Part shown: positions 50,721 through 64,000 of the stretch, one piece after another
How positions within the stretch are numbered: position 1 is the stretch's first letter
Layout of the letters: each line of letters starts with the position of its first letter
DNA from: Oxyruncus cristatus
Taxonomy: Eukaryota > Chordata > Aves > Passeriformes > Cotingidae
NCBI GenBank assembly: GCA_013399855.1
Contig: VXAY01003172.1
Coordinates: 62,001-126,000 of the forward strand
Direction of reading: 5' to 3'
DNA: 64,000 nt
Made by a program: the position numbers and the translations under genes
Notes under the pieces: model-generated
Databases searched by the model: none
Told to the model about the DNA's origin: nothing
The model's input: the letters and a program-made list of their open reading frames with translations, nothing else

Positions 50721-53700
50721 AGACCACAAAACAGGTGGGGAAGAGCCAGGCCATGGGGACACCGTCCCTCTGTTGGACAGGACACAGAAGCAGCGAACTT
50801 GCAGCTAAATGCAGGTTGGGATGTTCAGAATCTGACTCCATTACATGACTCTGTTGCACACTTTGAGGGAAAAGGGAAGAGGGCACATAAAAGAGCAACT
50901 TGTTAGATGTTTGCAAAGGGGGGGGTTATATAAATTTGGGGGGCAAAAGAGGGCAGTTATTCATGTTGGAGTCATCAGGAAGGAGGCTATAAAAGGCAAG
51001 TGGCGACATGTAATAGAAGGGATATTTTCTTGCCCTTCTATAGCCTTAGGCCAGCTCTGGTGATGATAACGTTTCCCCTTCCTCCAGCTGAGGCGTGTCT
51101 GTCATCAGAAACCAAAAGAGGGATTGTGGTGTGTGTAAATACACCTTGCTGCAAGCTAATGAAGTGTAATTTGTGATGCGTTTGCAGCTTTAATTCAGCA
51201 CTGAATTCAGGTCAGGACGTGCAGCTTTCCCTGTGTTGTGCAGTGGTACTGAAGCATGAGGTACATTGGCCTCCTGCTTCTGTGGAGACCTGTCCAGCTG
51301 CCAGTGAGGAAATCGGCATCATTCCTGCCCTGTGACATGTGCCTTCGCTGCAAATTGGATTGGAGCAAGGGCCCTGCTTAGCCCCAGGTGAGGCTGATCC
51401 ATTGGGAACCAGCAGTGGCATGAGCTGACCACTGGGTACCCCCATAGCTACACTGCACCCTGCTTTCCCTGTGCGAAGCCCAGAGTGAGTGTATCCAACC
51501 CACAAAACTGCTCTTCCGTTCCTTTTCGCTGTCCCCACAGGCTCAGTGATGTTGGACAAACCAGAGTTTTCAGTCTTGGTTTTCTAGTGTGGGGCTTCCA
51601 TGTTGTCCAGAGAGTTGCTTCTTGTTTCATTGGCCCTGCAAATTCAAAAGTGAGGAATGTGCTGCCTGAGGCTGTGGGAAGCTGCCTTCCTGTCCCAGTA
51701 TTGCACTACTCCCTTTTTTTTGTTGGGAAGAGAAATGGCACATCTTGCTCTGATAGTTCACGTGGCTTCATTTGTGCTTTCCACCACCTCCTGCCTACTG
51801 CCAAAGCAAAAGCCACTGTCTGTTTTCAGGTGGGTTGGTGCCGATAACTCCGCCATGGCACTGGACAACATCTACAGTGTAGTTCTGCAGCTCAGGTTGG
51901 GTTTGTGGTTCTTCCTGTGGCACCAATGTCTGCAGACCTCCAGCAGCACCAATTTGTGTGGTATTAGATGTCACCCAAAAGTGTTCATCGTGTGCTCTAA
52001 ATGCAAACTTCAGTTGAGAGAGGGCGGGTGGGAACGTGTGGAAAGTGATCAGTAGGTTGTTAGTACTGCAGTTTTAAATCTGAAGTGAGTGCAGGGTTAA
52101 TGGTTATTTGAACCAGCAACTCTTCATTGGGGCTTTCACTTTTAGTGCTTAATGGTGAGTTGAATTTTTGGTTCTTTGCTCAGTGTTTTCTCACGGTAAC
52201 CCTCCCTGTCTCTCAGCATCGTGGTTCAGCTCAGGTCTTTTTCTGGTTTTATTAGGTTTTTCTGTTGTTCGTTACAATTGTACCCTTATTTTTCTAATCC
52301 AGAAATAACATGGTAGATATCCATTTCTGCCTCTAACAATAACCAGGAGGGAGAGGTTTTTCAGGGTCTCTTAGACACAGACCACCTTTACTTGGAGCAA
52401 CATTTATTTCTGCTATTGCTTTGGCAGCTGAACATAGTCTGTACCAGCTGCTGCAGATGGAGTGGCTGGCACCAAGCTCCTGGAATATGGAAAAAGGTGG
52501 AGTGGAATGCCTTGGTTCCTTTCTCTGAAAAAGGAAATCGTCTTCCCCTGGAATTGCTGTTTATTGTCAAACAGCTACGACAGTGGCGTGTTCTGCAGCC
52601 CTGTTACTGTAAAAGGGATGCGTTGTGAGTGGTCATTCCTTCCCAGTGTGCTCAGCTATTCCACAGCCAGTTCTTCTCCCCTCTAAAAATGTGCCCCTCC
52701 TGTCCTGCTGTGGGCTGGGCAGGGTTGGGATGTGGGAGTGCCATAGTCTGTCCCAAGTGGTGTACAAAACCCCAGAGTGGAGCTGGAGCAGGGATTGGGG
52801 GTTGCTCCGTAAAACATGGGCTGTGCTAGAGCCTGTAGTTAATGCAAAGGAGACATTGACTGTGCAGGAGCCTCATTAGGAGAGTGCAAACGAGATGCAA
52901 TGCAGCCTCAATGCAAATAAACTCCAAATGGGTTAATCAATAGAAGGAAAAATCCATATAGCGGGCTCTCTGAGCCACTGCTTTGGGTGTGCTGGTCTGG
53001 CTCCTGGCCGTGCCTTGGTGGGTCTATGGGTTCATGAGGAAAGAGCTGCAGCAGAACTATGTCCTGCAGATGCAGCCTGGCCAGGTTGGCACCTTGTCCC
53101 CTTCCAGCAGAGCCCACAGGTTCCAGCAGCACTTGGCCGCTGCAGCTGGAGGGGCTCCACAGATTTGGAATGAAAAGGCTGAGCTACAGTTCCTGCCAGG
53201 TCTCACCTTTGGGCAGACAGGAAGCAATAGGGGGAAGGACACAACAAGAGGATTCCCTTCTCTCATGCCTCCATCCCCAGAAGCATCCTCACCAGGCCAC
53301 TCTCCTCAGTGGCCTGGCTGCAGGTGGTAACTCCTGTGTCCCACGTGGGTCAAACAGGTTGCTTAACTGAAGTGCTGAGAAGTTGCCCAGATTTCAGATC
53401 CCTGAAGTGTTACCACTGGAATGTTTTCCCCCTCTGTAGCGGAGTTGCAGCTTATTCACTCTCTCAGGTGCCTTGCAAGGCTGACCTGGTAAGAGTAAGC
53501 AGCTGAGAGTTCTCCTGCAGTGCTTCTCTCCAATTAACTTACTCTCTCTGCCTGTAAAAATTACATCTCAAAGTCATTAAATAATTCAGGAAATCAGCTG
53601 GTATTTGGAGGAATAGCGAAGAGTGCAGACATTGAGCAGGGAGCTCCTCAAACCCCCTGGGCTGGTGGTTGGGAGCCAGTGATTGCCAGGGCATGTGTGG

Positions 53701-54382
53701 GGTTCCCCAGAATGGGAGGTAGTTCTACCCTGTGCTGCAGCTTTCAGTAATTTGAAATCTTTTTTGCCCCCAAAGGCAGGTTTAGCCACATTTATTTCAG
53801 GAGGAGTTGATTTTAAAAGCAAAAGCTGCTTCTCCTCCCTAGCTCTGATGGCTGTGCTTGCATTCATTAGGAGGAGGGCAGCATAAAGGGAAATGCTGTA
53901 ATATGGATGGCAAGTTTCAAGCCTAAATTTATTAATAAATAACTATAAGGAAGGTGTCATTGGTTTATATTCAAAAATTCCTGATTTCTCCCTCCCACTG
54001 AAAGTGTGAGGAAAAGCCCACGGTGTCCACGAAGGCTTAACCCAGGCGTAGCTGTGGGCTCACCGGAGGCCACTGAGGTTTGGAAAAGAGGGACATCAAG
54101 GATGTTATTATTGAAAAAACTGGGTTTGGAAAAGAATTCCCGTTCCAGCAGTGAAGCAGACATGGGTTTGTCCTTGCTACGAAGGTATTGGATTTTGCAT
54201 GAAACAAGAGGTGTTTCTTTTAACAGGACAGAATTTGGGATTCTTCTTCGCACTGAAGCAAGCAAAGAGATGGCTGTGTCTATTGGGAAAGGATCTCCAG
54301 TGGACAGGAATTTCCTTGGGAATCTGACCTGTTTCATCCTGTGGCTTTTTTTTTCTCTCTTTTTTCCCCCTCTTTTTTTTCT

Positions 54383-54385
<3 letters not shown>

Positions 54386-54425
<40 letters not shown>
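54386..54425. repeat. Run of 40 T
   Basis: A pure T homopolymer preceded by a CT-rich stretch from about 54345. It lies about 30 bases upstream of a + strand CR1 fragment. The length may be unreliable. Confidence 0.9.
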
Positions 54426-54428
<3 letters not shown>

Positions 54429-54452
54429 GAAATTAGCTTTGTTTAAACAAAG

Positions 54453-54729
54453 GCATGTAGTGACAGGCCAAGGGGGGGATGGCCTTAGGCTGACAGAGGG
54501 CAGGATTAGATGGGATATTGGGAAGAAATTCTTCCCTGTGAGGGTGGGGAGGCCCTGGCACAGGTTGCCCAGAGAAGCTGTGGCTGGCCCATCCTTGGAA
54601 GTGTCCAAGGCCAGGTTGGACAGTACTTGGAACAACCTGAGCTAGTGGAAGGTGTCCCTGCCCATGACAGCGGGTGGAACTGGATGATGTTTAAGGTCCC
54701 TTCCAACCCAAGCCATTCTGGGATTCTAA
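54453..54729 (+). mobile_element. CR1 LINE 3' fragment
   Basis: From 'aggcatgtagtgacaggcca' through 'gggaagaaattcttccctgt' to 'agccattctgggattctaaa'. It is one of the better preserved 3' ends in the window, closely resembling the copy at 9.5-9.75 kb. Confidence 0.93.
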
Positions 54730-57700
54730 ACAGTGGGGGTTCCCGTTAATTGTTTTTCAGGAATCAGTGTTAAGTGCTCCAAGCTAATTCTGCCAGTGGA
54801 AGGTCAGCAGAGACACAAGTTAGCTGTGGGACTCTGCCTTTACTGTGGAAGTTGCTCGTCATTTCACTGGCCTGGTAAGAAGCTTGTGAATTAATGTTCC
54901 AGGAGCAGTCCTCTAGTGGTGGGAGTTTTTACGGCTTCCCTGAAAATACCTTTACTTTTGTTCTGGGAGGGAGGGGCTGCTTGCTTGGCCTTCCTGGTTG
55001 GGTTCCTGTGAGGAGCATCGATGGCAGGAGCACAGCCTTCAAAACAAACTTTACTGTTAAAATTTGATTGGATAGAGCAAGCTGCTCCTGTGCAGAGTAG
55101 GGGTTTCAGAGCAGGAGAGGGACCTCTGGGTGGCTCCATCCTCACAGGTTTGGTGTCAGATATTGGGATTTCTGCACCTGTGCTACACGAACAACTTTGT
55201 GTTCCTGATCCATCCATATATTTTAAGTACTCAGTGGCAGTGAATATTCATGCCTGGCTGGAGACAGTCCTACTCCAGCCAATCCAAGGAATTCTTTATA
55301 GCAGGTATTTATTCCTGGAAGCGTTGCATCATCAGTGAACACTGTGACATCCCAAGTTATACTGGACATCCCAGCTTGAAGCTGAGGCCCTGAGTCCTCA
55401 TGATTTGGAAGGGACTGGCTGCTCCATCACTCAGTATTGCCCACTCCATGGAGCAACAGAGCAGGCTTTGCACCACGTAGTTCTGCAACAATCTGCATTT
55501 CAGGGATGGTTGTTCTCTTCAAGCAGAGGTTGACTGTTTCCAGTAACAGGAAGTGAATTGTTCTTTAATAAGGTTTGATGGAGGATTTTATGTGGCCACA
55601 TTAATATGTATTCACTTAGCACTGCCTGATCCTTCTCTGCACAAGTTCTCGTGCCCTTCAGGCTGATGTGAGCTGCTTAAACACATACAATGGCCCATCC
55701 TTGTGCTGAGGGGACCCTGATGGGATCCCCTGCTCTGCCTTTGGGGATTGCTCTCTCCAGGGAAGAGCAGTGGCTCTAGAGCAGAGTAGTGACAGAGTGG
55801 GGTACAGTGACATGGGCTCTTGCCACAGGACTTCCTGACCATCTCTGTAAGATCCATGAATCTCACTGAAGTGAATTCCTGGCATCCGGGCAGGAGGGGA
55901 TGAAGTGGGGATGAGCTGGCAAACCTTGCAGCAGCTGGTGAGAGGAGTCAGGCAGAAGTGCTGGGTGGCCTCTTGGGCTCAATTCTGCCATTTGTCTAAA
56001 ACACAGCCTCTTGTCTGGGGGTAATTTTGTTTTGTTTTTCAAGCAGCCCCTTCAGGATTTAAAAAGCATCACTTGAGAATCAGCTGAGCTTCACAGACTT
56101 CTGAGAGACCTTCCACATACAGTCACTGCAGCAGGGACTGGTTAAACACGTCACCCAGGTGTGCTGGGTGTGCTCGGGGCCTCTAATGGCTTTATTTCAT
56201 TAGCATGAGCTCACTGGAAAGGGCTATGCATGTTCATCGCTGCTGAAACTTCACACTGCCCACGTGTGTTCATTTAACTGACTTATTTTCTTAACAAGAC
56301 CAATAACCAGTGTGAACTAATGTTCCTTCTGGGGCTCTCACTCATTTCATTCCTCAGCAGAACTGGATAGGTCAAGAGCTCTCCTGCATTAGCAAGAAGA
56401 TGTTCCACCTTCCTTATTATCCCCCGTTCCCTGCAAAGATTCTTTTAAACTCCCAAAGAAAACCTTTGATTGACATTTTTGCTACCTCTTCCTTTGCTTC
56501 TTCAGTGACAAAACTTTTTTATTGCTAATTCAAAAGACAGACAACTCCTCTGATTGTGTCAGGGGTCCTAATCCAAATTTAATGTGACTTAACTCCATCA
56601 ATATTCCCATGCTTCAGGACTGAAAGCAGACAGCAGGTTTTATTCCATGTCAGCAGTAAAACACCTTTTTTTTCCATGTTTCTCTCAGTAAAAAGCATGG
56701 TGGCTTTACCAGTGTCCCCAAGGAGGGTCCCTCAGAACTGACTGGCATGTGTGTGCAGCCTTAGGTGTGTGGATGCTCACAAAGGTGAGGTGCCAGTGTG
56801 TGGATCACACAGCTGAAGGTACTCAGCAGTTGGGTGGGTTTGGGCTCTGCTTCTTCCCTGGTTCCTGCCAGTGCTCCTCAGAACCCTTTCTCTCCCTCTT
56901 GTCGTGTGGTTGGTGATGGGGGGGACTCAAGGCTGTGTGGTTTCTGTTCTTGCAGGGCAGGAGGGGAGGTTCTGGAGAGAGACACCCCTAGGAAGGGGCT
57001 CTGGGGCTGCAGCCAGCCTGGGCCCTCCCCCAATGTGCTGAGTAGGCACTGTTGTAAAGCAGGTGTAAAGTGCTCCATGGAGGAAGGGGTGAGCGTGGCT
57101 GCAGCTGGATGTTCTGAGGATGTCTCAAAAATCAGAGCACTGCTGCCAGGCAGTGAAGTGGGTTTGTTTGGTGTGTGAGCAGGGGTTGCTGCAACCAGCC
57201 TGGTTGCTGGGACAGGACCCGCACAGCCCTGACTGTGGTGCTCATGGCAGAGGCTTGTGGCCACAAAGTGAAGCCAGCAGGAGCTATGCTTGTCCTGCAG
57301 GTAGTGGAGGTGAGGGAAGCACCAAGGAACAGGATGTCCTGCTCAACTGCTGCATGACAACTGCTGTTAACCCATACCCTTGTCTATGCCTGGTTTTCAA
57401 AGCTGTTTCTCCTCCTCCCCACCTGACTGGTTTTCCCCTATGCTGCTTATCCTGGCCTTCCCTGCTTCTGTTGTGAATTGATGAGAAAATGCAGTATCTG
57501 AAAGCTGTGCATGACTTTCCTGCCTCCCTGACCTGGTTGCTTCCTGAAGGGAATGAGAATGAGTGGATGGATGAGTGACCAAGGTACCTGCCCTCCTACT
57601 GGCCCCTGCTTGGTGTGGTGGCTGCACAGACCTTGACCACAAGATGTGAACCTGTCCTGTGTGATGGGGTATAGACGTATAAGCAAAGTGCCCAGGGTGG

Positions 57701-60700
57701 TGTGGCTGGTCCTACACTGACACAACATCAGCAGAAGAGCTCTTTGCCCTGGAGAACCAGCAGAGTCAAAGCCAGGGATGGAGACTGTGCCTGGGCTGAG
57801 GGATGAGGGCACTGATTAGATCTAGCTCATCAGAGGTGTGAAGGTGTAGAGATGCTGAGGTGTCTGGGCCTGAAGGACTGGAGGGGCCACGGGCTGGGCT
57901 GAGAAGGTGTTGGAAGTGTTCCACTCCCTCCCAGCTTCAGAGCCCTGTGCGGCACCAGCATCCAGGAAAACACACAGTGGGATCTCCAGGAGAGCACTGT
58001 GCTGGTTGAACCTGTACAGATCTAGGGAGGAGAGCAGTGGTTTGCTCTGAAGGCTTTCCCCTCTGTAGATGGTGGCCTTTGTGTTTGGGAGATGGGTCAG
58101 TAGCAGGTTTTAGGAGATGGAATGTGAATGCTTGTTTGGATTTAGCAGGAAGACACAAGGAACGTAGTTTTGGGAGATGTTTGAATAAGGTGAGGGGTGC
58201 TGCAGGTAGGATGAATAGCTGACCGTATGATTTGGATGAAGCGAGGTTGTGTCTGGTATGAGGAAAGACAGCAAAATCTGACTGCGTTGATGGCTGGGGA
58301 GATGGGATGGAGGAAGACAATCTCTGCCTCCACCTCCACAGTTCTTCCCTGTGATGTGCTGGGACAGGGCTCCGGGCAGTGAAGAGCTCAATCCTGGTAC
58401 TGCAAGTAGCCAGAGCCAGGGAATGGTCTCTGCAGCTCACAGCAGGGAGCAGAGCCATGTGGGTGCCTGTGGGAGGTCCCAGTTCTACAGTGAGGGAAAT
58501 ATGCTGGTGGGAAGATGACTTGGAGTGGCAGGATTTCCCCCAAAGCACAGCAGGATGAGGGGGGATGGTCCTGCTGTGAGGCAGAGCTGCAGGGACATCC
58601 TCTTCCAGCCCTTGCAGCTGGATGTGCTCCTGAGCTGGAGGCTAACACGTGGAAGGAGCAACCCCAAGGGGTACCTTGATATTGCCCTGAACTCCACCAT
58701 ATGCTGTGGGGGAGATGGATGGAAAGCAGGAAGAGCCCCTTTGTCCTGCAGGCTGCTGGCTGTGCTGGGGCTGAGGGATGCAGGCTACCCTGGGGAGCAC
58801 CTCCTGGCAGCATACAGGGCGCTGGTGCTTCCCCAGGCCCTACTGAGCCTGTGTCACCCTTTTGGTGGGCAGTGGAGTCACTGGGCAGTGCTCTGCTTGT
58901 CAGTCCCTATGCAGCTGCCATGTGCTATGAAGACTACAGGAAATAATCCTTCTCCCTGTGTCTTTCCAAGCAAGGAGGGCTCATGTAGAGAACAGGAGGA
59001 GCTTTTCCTTGAGGTCACCTTTCCTGGTGTGGTTCTGCTTTCCTTCTGATCCTGTCTGGACAACATCTGTTCGATTATCTGACCTCTTGCAGCAGTGCCT
59101 GAAGCTGCTCATGGAGGAGGCCTGCACTCTCCTGTGATGCTGCTGGAAGTCTAATATTTGAGTGTGGTGTGAGCTGGCTGCTGTCCTCAGTCCTGCCCCC
59201 TTCCCAAAGGACAGCATAGCTTATGACCAGTGCCGCTTCTGACAGCCCTGCAGCAAGTGCCCTCACAGCATGTTCATTTTTTTACTTCCCTGAGCCCTGG
59301 TCCCAGGCAGGGCAGGATCCAGCACTGGCAGGGCAGGAGGAGGTCATGGCCACCCACGCAGGAATAGGGTGAGGACTGCTCCCCTTCACAGGCTGTGAGT
59401 TGGCCCCGACCCTGTTCTGTGGGTGGAGTTCACAGTTGTCCCTGGGAAATGTCGTGGAGTGTCCCAAGCCCTAAGAGCTCTGTTTGTCTGAAGCTGGCAG
59501 TGAGTTATGCTTGCATTTCACCAAGGAAACTGGGTAACATGATCTCAGCTGGCACAGTGAGAGTGTGACAGAGCCAGGAGGAGCCCAAAGGCTTCTTCAA
59601 ACATCGTCCTAGCCTCTCCTGCTTCTCCCCCGCCAATGCCCCAGCCAAGCTGCATCTGACTGTTGGACAACACTGGTACCTGCTATCTGCCCCACTGCTG
59701 CATGTCCTGCTCAGGACTTGCGGTGGCATTGGGAGTGCAGGTGGCTTGTGGCCCAGGGGTGAGCCTGATGGTGGAGCCCTGACTCCTTGGTGTCACATAG
59801 GTCCTGGGAGGAGTTCCTGGCTCTGGCTGAGTGCCACGCTGCCTGCCTGGCACAGTGGGAGGAGCAGTGAGTGTCCTCTACCCACGTGTAGCAGCCCCAG
59901 GTGCGGAGGAATTGAGGAGCAAGTAATTGCTGTGCTCCATAAGAAGAAATAAATAAAAAGGATTTTGCAATGGAGTGTAATCTCCTGGGGAAGAAATTGC
60001 AGCTCTGCTCCACCCACACCATGCCTGAGTGGCCTTTGTGCACTGACTTATTCCTCTTTCCTGAAGACCGTGGGCAGGGTTGTCACCCGCTGCTGGGGGG
60101 GCTCTGCTGTCCACCATGGGCAGGACCAGGGCTGTCTGCCCCCTTGTCTTTGTGCTGAGCTGCTGGGACAGCTAAGGGGGCCTGCAAGGGACCTCAGGAT
60201 TTCAGCTCTGGGTGACTGTGGTCCTCCAGGAGCTCTCATGACTACACCTGGTCTGGTAACTCACCTGGCCCTGCCAAGGCTTCCCCCTCTATCAGTGCTG
60301 TCAGTCTGTCTGCCTCCTCCTTAGCCCACACATCCTGTGATCCCAGGGTACTCAGTGTGTGTCAGTGTCCCCTGCACATGCTCTGCAGTGACGGGTGGGA
60401 CTGTGGTGCGTGATGGGCTGAAATCTGGGAATAGAGTTTGAACAAACAGCCCCAGCTCTGTGAGCAGGCTGCTGGTGCCACTGGTCCTGCTGGTGCTTGG
60501 TGGAGGCTGGCTGACAGTGCAGAGAGCATCTGGGGGATGCATAATTTACCTAGACATTAATATTAATGACCAACCTAGCCTAAGGCCTTGTAAAACCAAT
60601 CAGTAACACAACTGCTCCTGTGGCTGCCTGGAGGGCTCATTTCCTCACCGGCTTTGCTGGGGTCCTCAGCTCCTGTCTTGGCACCAGGTGAGGGGGTGGA

Positions 60701-61184
60701 AGGCAGCTCTTGAGGGCCTGTTGCTGCTCCCCAGGGCCCTGCAGGAGTTTGGCCTATACCTCTGCAGCACAGCACAGCCTCAGGACTCCTTGCCTCACCT
60801 TTCCTTCCAGACACACGGTACATTTTCACAGAAGTAGCTTTGTGACTGAATTTCTTTTGTTTATTTTTTTCTCTCTCTTGGGCTCAGCTTATCCAGATGC
60901 CTCTTTTCCACCCTGGTGCTGTAAGTTACTGTCCAGTCACCATTCAGATTGGCCCAACTAGCATAGCATGGTGTACATGTCAGTGTTCTGGTACTAAGGG
61001 TAGGTTAGCGTTTCCGGAAAAGAACCTCTATTCCCGTGTTCAGCTCTATTCAGACCTTTATGGCTTGATGCCCTGAGGCTATCCCAAAGGAGCTGATCCC
61101 ATGAAAATGGAGCCCAAGGCTGATCCCAGAGCCAGTGGCTGTGCCAACAAGGACACAATACCCTTTCGGAAATTATCAGACTAT

Positions 61185-61470
61185 CCTGGAATTATTAAGG
61201 TTGGAAAAGACCTCTAAGATCATCAAGCCAAACCATTCCCTCAGCTCTGCCATGTTCACCACTAAACCACGTCCCCAAGTGCCACATCCACATGTTTTTG
61301 AACACCTCCAGAGATGGTGACTCCACCACTGCCCTGGGCAGCCTGTTCCAATGCCTGGACCACCCTTTCTTTGAAGAAATTTTCCCTAATATCCAATCTA
61401 AACCTCCCCGCCCCAACTTGAGGCCATTTCCTCTTATTCTGTTACTCCTTACCTGGGAGAAGAATGCAGC
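61185..61470 (-). mobile_element. CR1 LINE 3' fragment
   Basis: 'aaggttggaaaagacctcta' and 'catcaagccaaaccattccc' to 'cttgaggccatttcctctta', reversed CR1 3' region of the same type as the copy at 2.9 kb. Confidence 0.92.
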
Positions 61471-63300
61471 CTCCTTTCTTGCTCCAAATTGTCGCCACTT
61501 CTGGAGGCGAAAACATCTGAGAACTTTCCTGAGGGCCTCTACAGGGAGCCTGGTCCTTTGAACAGCCACAGCCTCATGGGCTGACCACCCTACCTGTGCC
61601 TGTTGAGCAGCACCCCAGTACTTTGGAAACATTCTCCTAGTTCTGGTTCCCTCATCCCCAGTGATATGGTCTCCCAGCAGCCTTGGAGAAAACATTGCAA
61701 GTAGTGGCACCGTCAAAGTTTAGGAGAGGTTGGCAGCGTGGAAAGAGTGGATGGGAGGAAGGTATTAAGAGAAGGATAATGCACCAGCTACTTTCCAGCT
61801 GTCCTCACTCCAGTGTCACTTCCAACGCATTTACATATGTGCACATCACAGCAGGAAGGCACAGAAAGGGCCCTACAGTGCCTGGGGCTGGGATTTAGCA
61901 GGGTTCTGTGTGCAGAGCAATGTTTTGCCTATGGAGTAAAGGTGCAGCAATAGTGTCCCCTTGACACTCCTGCTCTGACCTTCCTTGTCCTTTCCTCTGC
62001 AGTCACCTTGGCCTTTTTTTCTAGGAACTCTTGAATTGTTTAAACCTGAGTAAGCCTTCCAGTTTCAGGGCTGGAAGGCAGGACCTGCTTTCTTCTGTAA
62101 TGGCTGCATTTGAGCAAACTTTCCTCCCAGCAAATGGGAGACTGAATGGAGACCATCATGCAGCTTTTCTTTCTTCTGCTAATGCTCGGTTCCTAGTGAG
62201 GAGGGAAGCTCTGGCTCCTGCCAACCAAGTGGTGCAATGTCATTAAAGCTCTGAAGCAGCAAAATGCTTAAGAATATCTTTGAGGTGCTTTCCAGAGCCT
62301 GGAGTGAAAGTTCACAGCTGCAGTGCAAGGCTGAGCCCAAGCAGTTGCTTGGAGGAGCTCTCCTTCCCCAGCTCTGGGCCAGCAGATGGGACAGCCAGGA
62401 CCAAAGTCCAGCCCCTTCCCTGGGAATCATGCTGCTCACTGGGACAGGACACTTCCCTGAAGAACCATTAGAAAGTGAGTAGGAAGGTGTCTGTGTGTGG
62501 CAGAAAGGTTTGTGTTTCCCTGGAAAAGCTGACCATACACTTGGTTTTTTTGTTTATGTCCTGAAGCTTTGAGCCATGGTGGGGAACACATTTGAGTGGG
62601 CAATTTGGTTCCCTTGCAGAGCATTCTTACCTTTCATTGATAAATTAAGGACTATCATGTTCAGGATGTGTGTGGGATGTGCTTGGGTCCTCATTCACAT
62701 TTCTGGTGGGGTTTGGAACTGCCTGGGTGTCTGAGACACAGTAGAAGGCTGGCCCAGGACTGGGAGGGCTGTGGCTGCTGTCAAGGAGTGCCAGAGGTGC
62801 TACTTCATTGCCTGGTGGAAGTGACTCAGGAACCCCGACTCAGAGCTGTGGGTCCGCGGTCAAACCCTCCTGCACAGCCCTGATGCCCTCCCTGCACCCC
62901 ACAGCTCCTGTTCCCCACACATGCCTTGCTGTTTCAGGGCAGGATGGGAAGTGGGGAAGGGAGGGGGGGTGCAGCAGGGAACCCTGTTTCCAGCACGTGC
63001 TGTACCAGGGAGGGAAGAGAGGCTGTGGAGTGTGGAGGCATCGGCTGTGCCTTGTGCCGCATTGCATTTCTCATCCCTTCTCCTCCCTGCTGCTGCCCTC
63101 ATTTAGCTGCTTTTTGTAGATGAAAAGTGGCCTTTAAAATATAGGACAAGGTCATTCTTCCCTCCCCATGCAGCCAGTGCAGCCCGTGCGTGGTGCTTGG
63201 TGTCAGCAGCTCTGCAGAGGCAGTGCCTGCAGATGCCCACCAGGACATGATGCCGTGGGTGCCTCTGGGTGGGCCCTGCAGTGGCAAGGGGGAAGGGTCA

Positions 63301-63690
63301 TGAAATCATAGAATCACAGAATGGTTTGAGTTGTAAGGGACCTTAAAGATCATCTTGTTCCACCCCCTGCCATGGTCAGGGACCCCTTCCACTAGCCCAG
63401 GTTGCTCCAAGCCCCGTCCAACCTGGCCTTGGACACTTCCAGGCATGGGACAACCACAGCTGCTCTGGGCAACCTGTACCAGGGCCTCACTACCTTCACA
63501 GGGAAGAATTTCTTCCTAATATCTAATCTAAATCTCTGGTCTTTTAGTTTAAAGCCATTCCCCCTTGTCCTATCACTATCTGCCGATGTAAAAAGTTACT
63601 TTTCTTCTTTTTTAAAAGCCCCCTTTTAGGCACTGGAAGGGGCTCTAAGAGATGTCCACTTTTGCCAAGGTTTTCTCTAGGGACTAAGGT
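63301..63690 (-). mobile_element. CR1 LINE 3' fragment
   Basis: Starts with the reversed octamers 'atcatagaatcacagaatgg' and continues to 'aggcactggaaggggctcta'. About 390 bases, same type as the copies at 41.2 and 50.4 kb. Confidence 0.93.
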
Positions 63691-64000
63691 AGGCGGGTTT
63701 GTAGTCACTCCTGACCCAGCATGATCTGCTGTGGAGGGAAAATTGTTTCCCCACGAGCAGGAAATATTCCTCCTGCTCAGCACTGGGCTTGCCCTTCTGA
63801 TGCCGCAAGGGCTGCTGCCAGCTTTATTCTCCATGGTGATTTGGTGAAGGAACCAACACACCAGCAGCCCAGCAAGGGTTTGCGGAGTTTATGCAGTGTT
63901 GGGTGGGCACACTCAAATTTTCTTGCCAGATGCCAGAGTGGGACTCAAGGGTGGTGTCTGGAAGGGGTCATCTGCATCAGGGTGGCCTGAGTCTATGTTA

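Larger units (their letters stand above)
49500..64000. other. Region with no recognised coding exon downstream of AAR2
   Basis: I checked the longest open frames on both strands and found only shadows of repeats or composition-driven frames. The supported content is four CR1 fragments (50371, 54453, 61185, 63301) and a 40-base T run. In mammals the next gene is DLGAP4 in the same orientation, with a long noncoding 5' part. Its coding exons are not visible here, so this is intergenic DNA or its 5' intronic sequence. Confidence 0.65.

Noticed and set aside
57937..58548. Minus-strand frame of 203 codons
   Set aside because: No domain, no conserved motif recognised, no splice or promoter context; cannot be supported as a gene.

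Overview
The window is nuclear DNA from a bird, most likely a passerine or another neoavian. The evidence is dense chicken-repeat-1 (CR1) LINE fragments on both strands, spliced vertebrate genes with GT-AG introns, GC-rich sequence typical of a small avian chromosome, and an ERV-type solo LTR. The gene order EPB41L1 then AAR2, both on the + strand, matches human 20q11.23.

Bases 1-10868 lie upstream of the first coding exon. I see no convincing coding sequence there, only CR1 remnants, a possible TATA promoter with a short 5' exon near 4.7 kb, and a 37-bp minisatellite just before the first coding exon. Bases 10888-41064 hold EPB41L1 (protein 4.1N). I traced 21 coding exons with matching splice phases. 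Together they encode 877 aa with the FERM, FERM-adjacent, spectrin-actin-binding and C-terminal domains, close to the human 881 aa. The 9.7-kb intron between exons 13 and 14 holds three further exon-like blocks, all flanked by AG/GT and all phase 0: 33 codons, a very large one of 853 codons, and 36 codons. Including all three would give about 1,799 aa. The 3' UTR runs about 2.9 kb to paired AATAAA signals near 41.05 kb.

About 1.5 kb further on, a CpG-rich block with G-run tandem repeats leads into AAR2, a U5 snRNP assembly factor: three coding exons, 382 aa, polyadenylation signal at 49470. Bases 49500-64000 show no recognisable coding exon. The next gene in mammals is DLGAP4, whose long 5' portion may begin beyond or within this stretch.

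The most interesting element is the giant EPB41L1 cassette exon (25864-28422). It would insert a long, acidic, probably disordered segment between the spectrin-actin-binding region and the C-terminal half. That would turn a roughly 100-kDa adaptor into one about twice as long. I worked by reading alone: homology statements rest on recognised family sequence, and splice and expression claims for the cassettes are inference.
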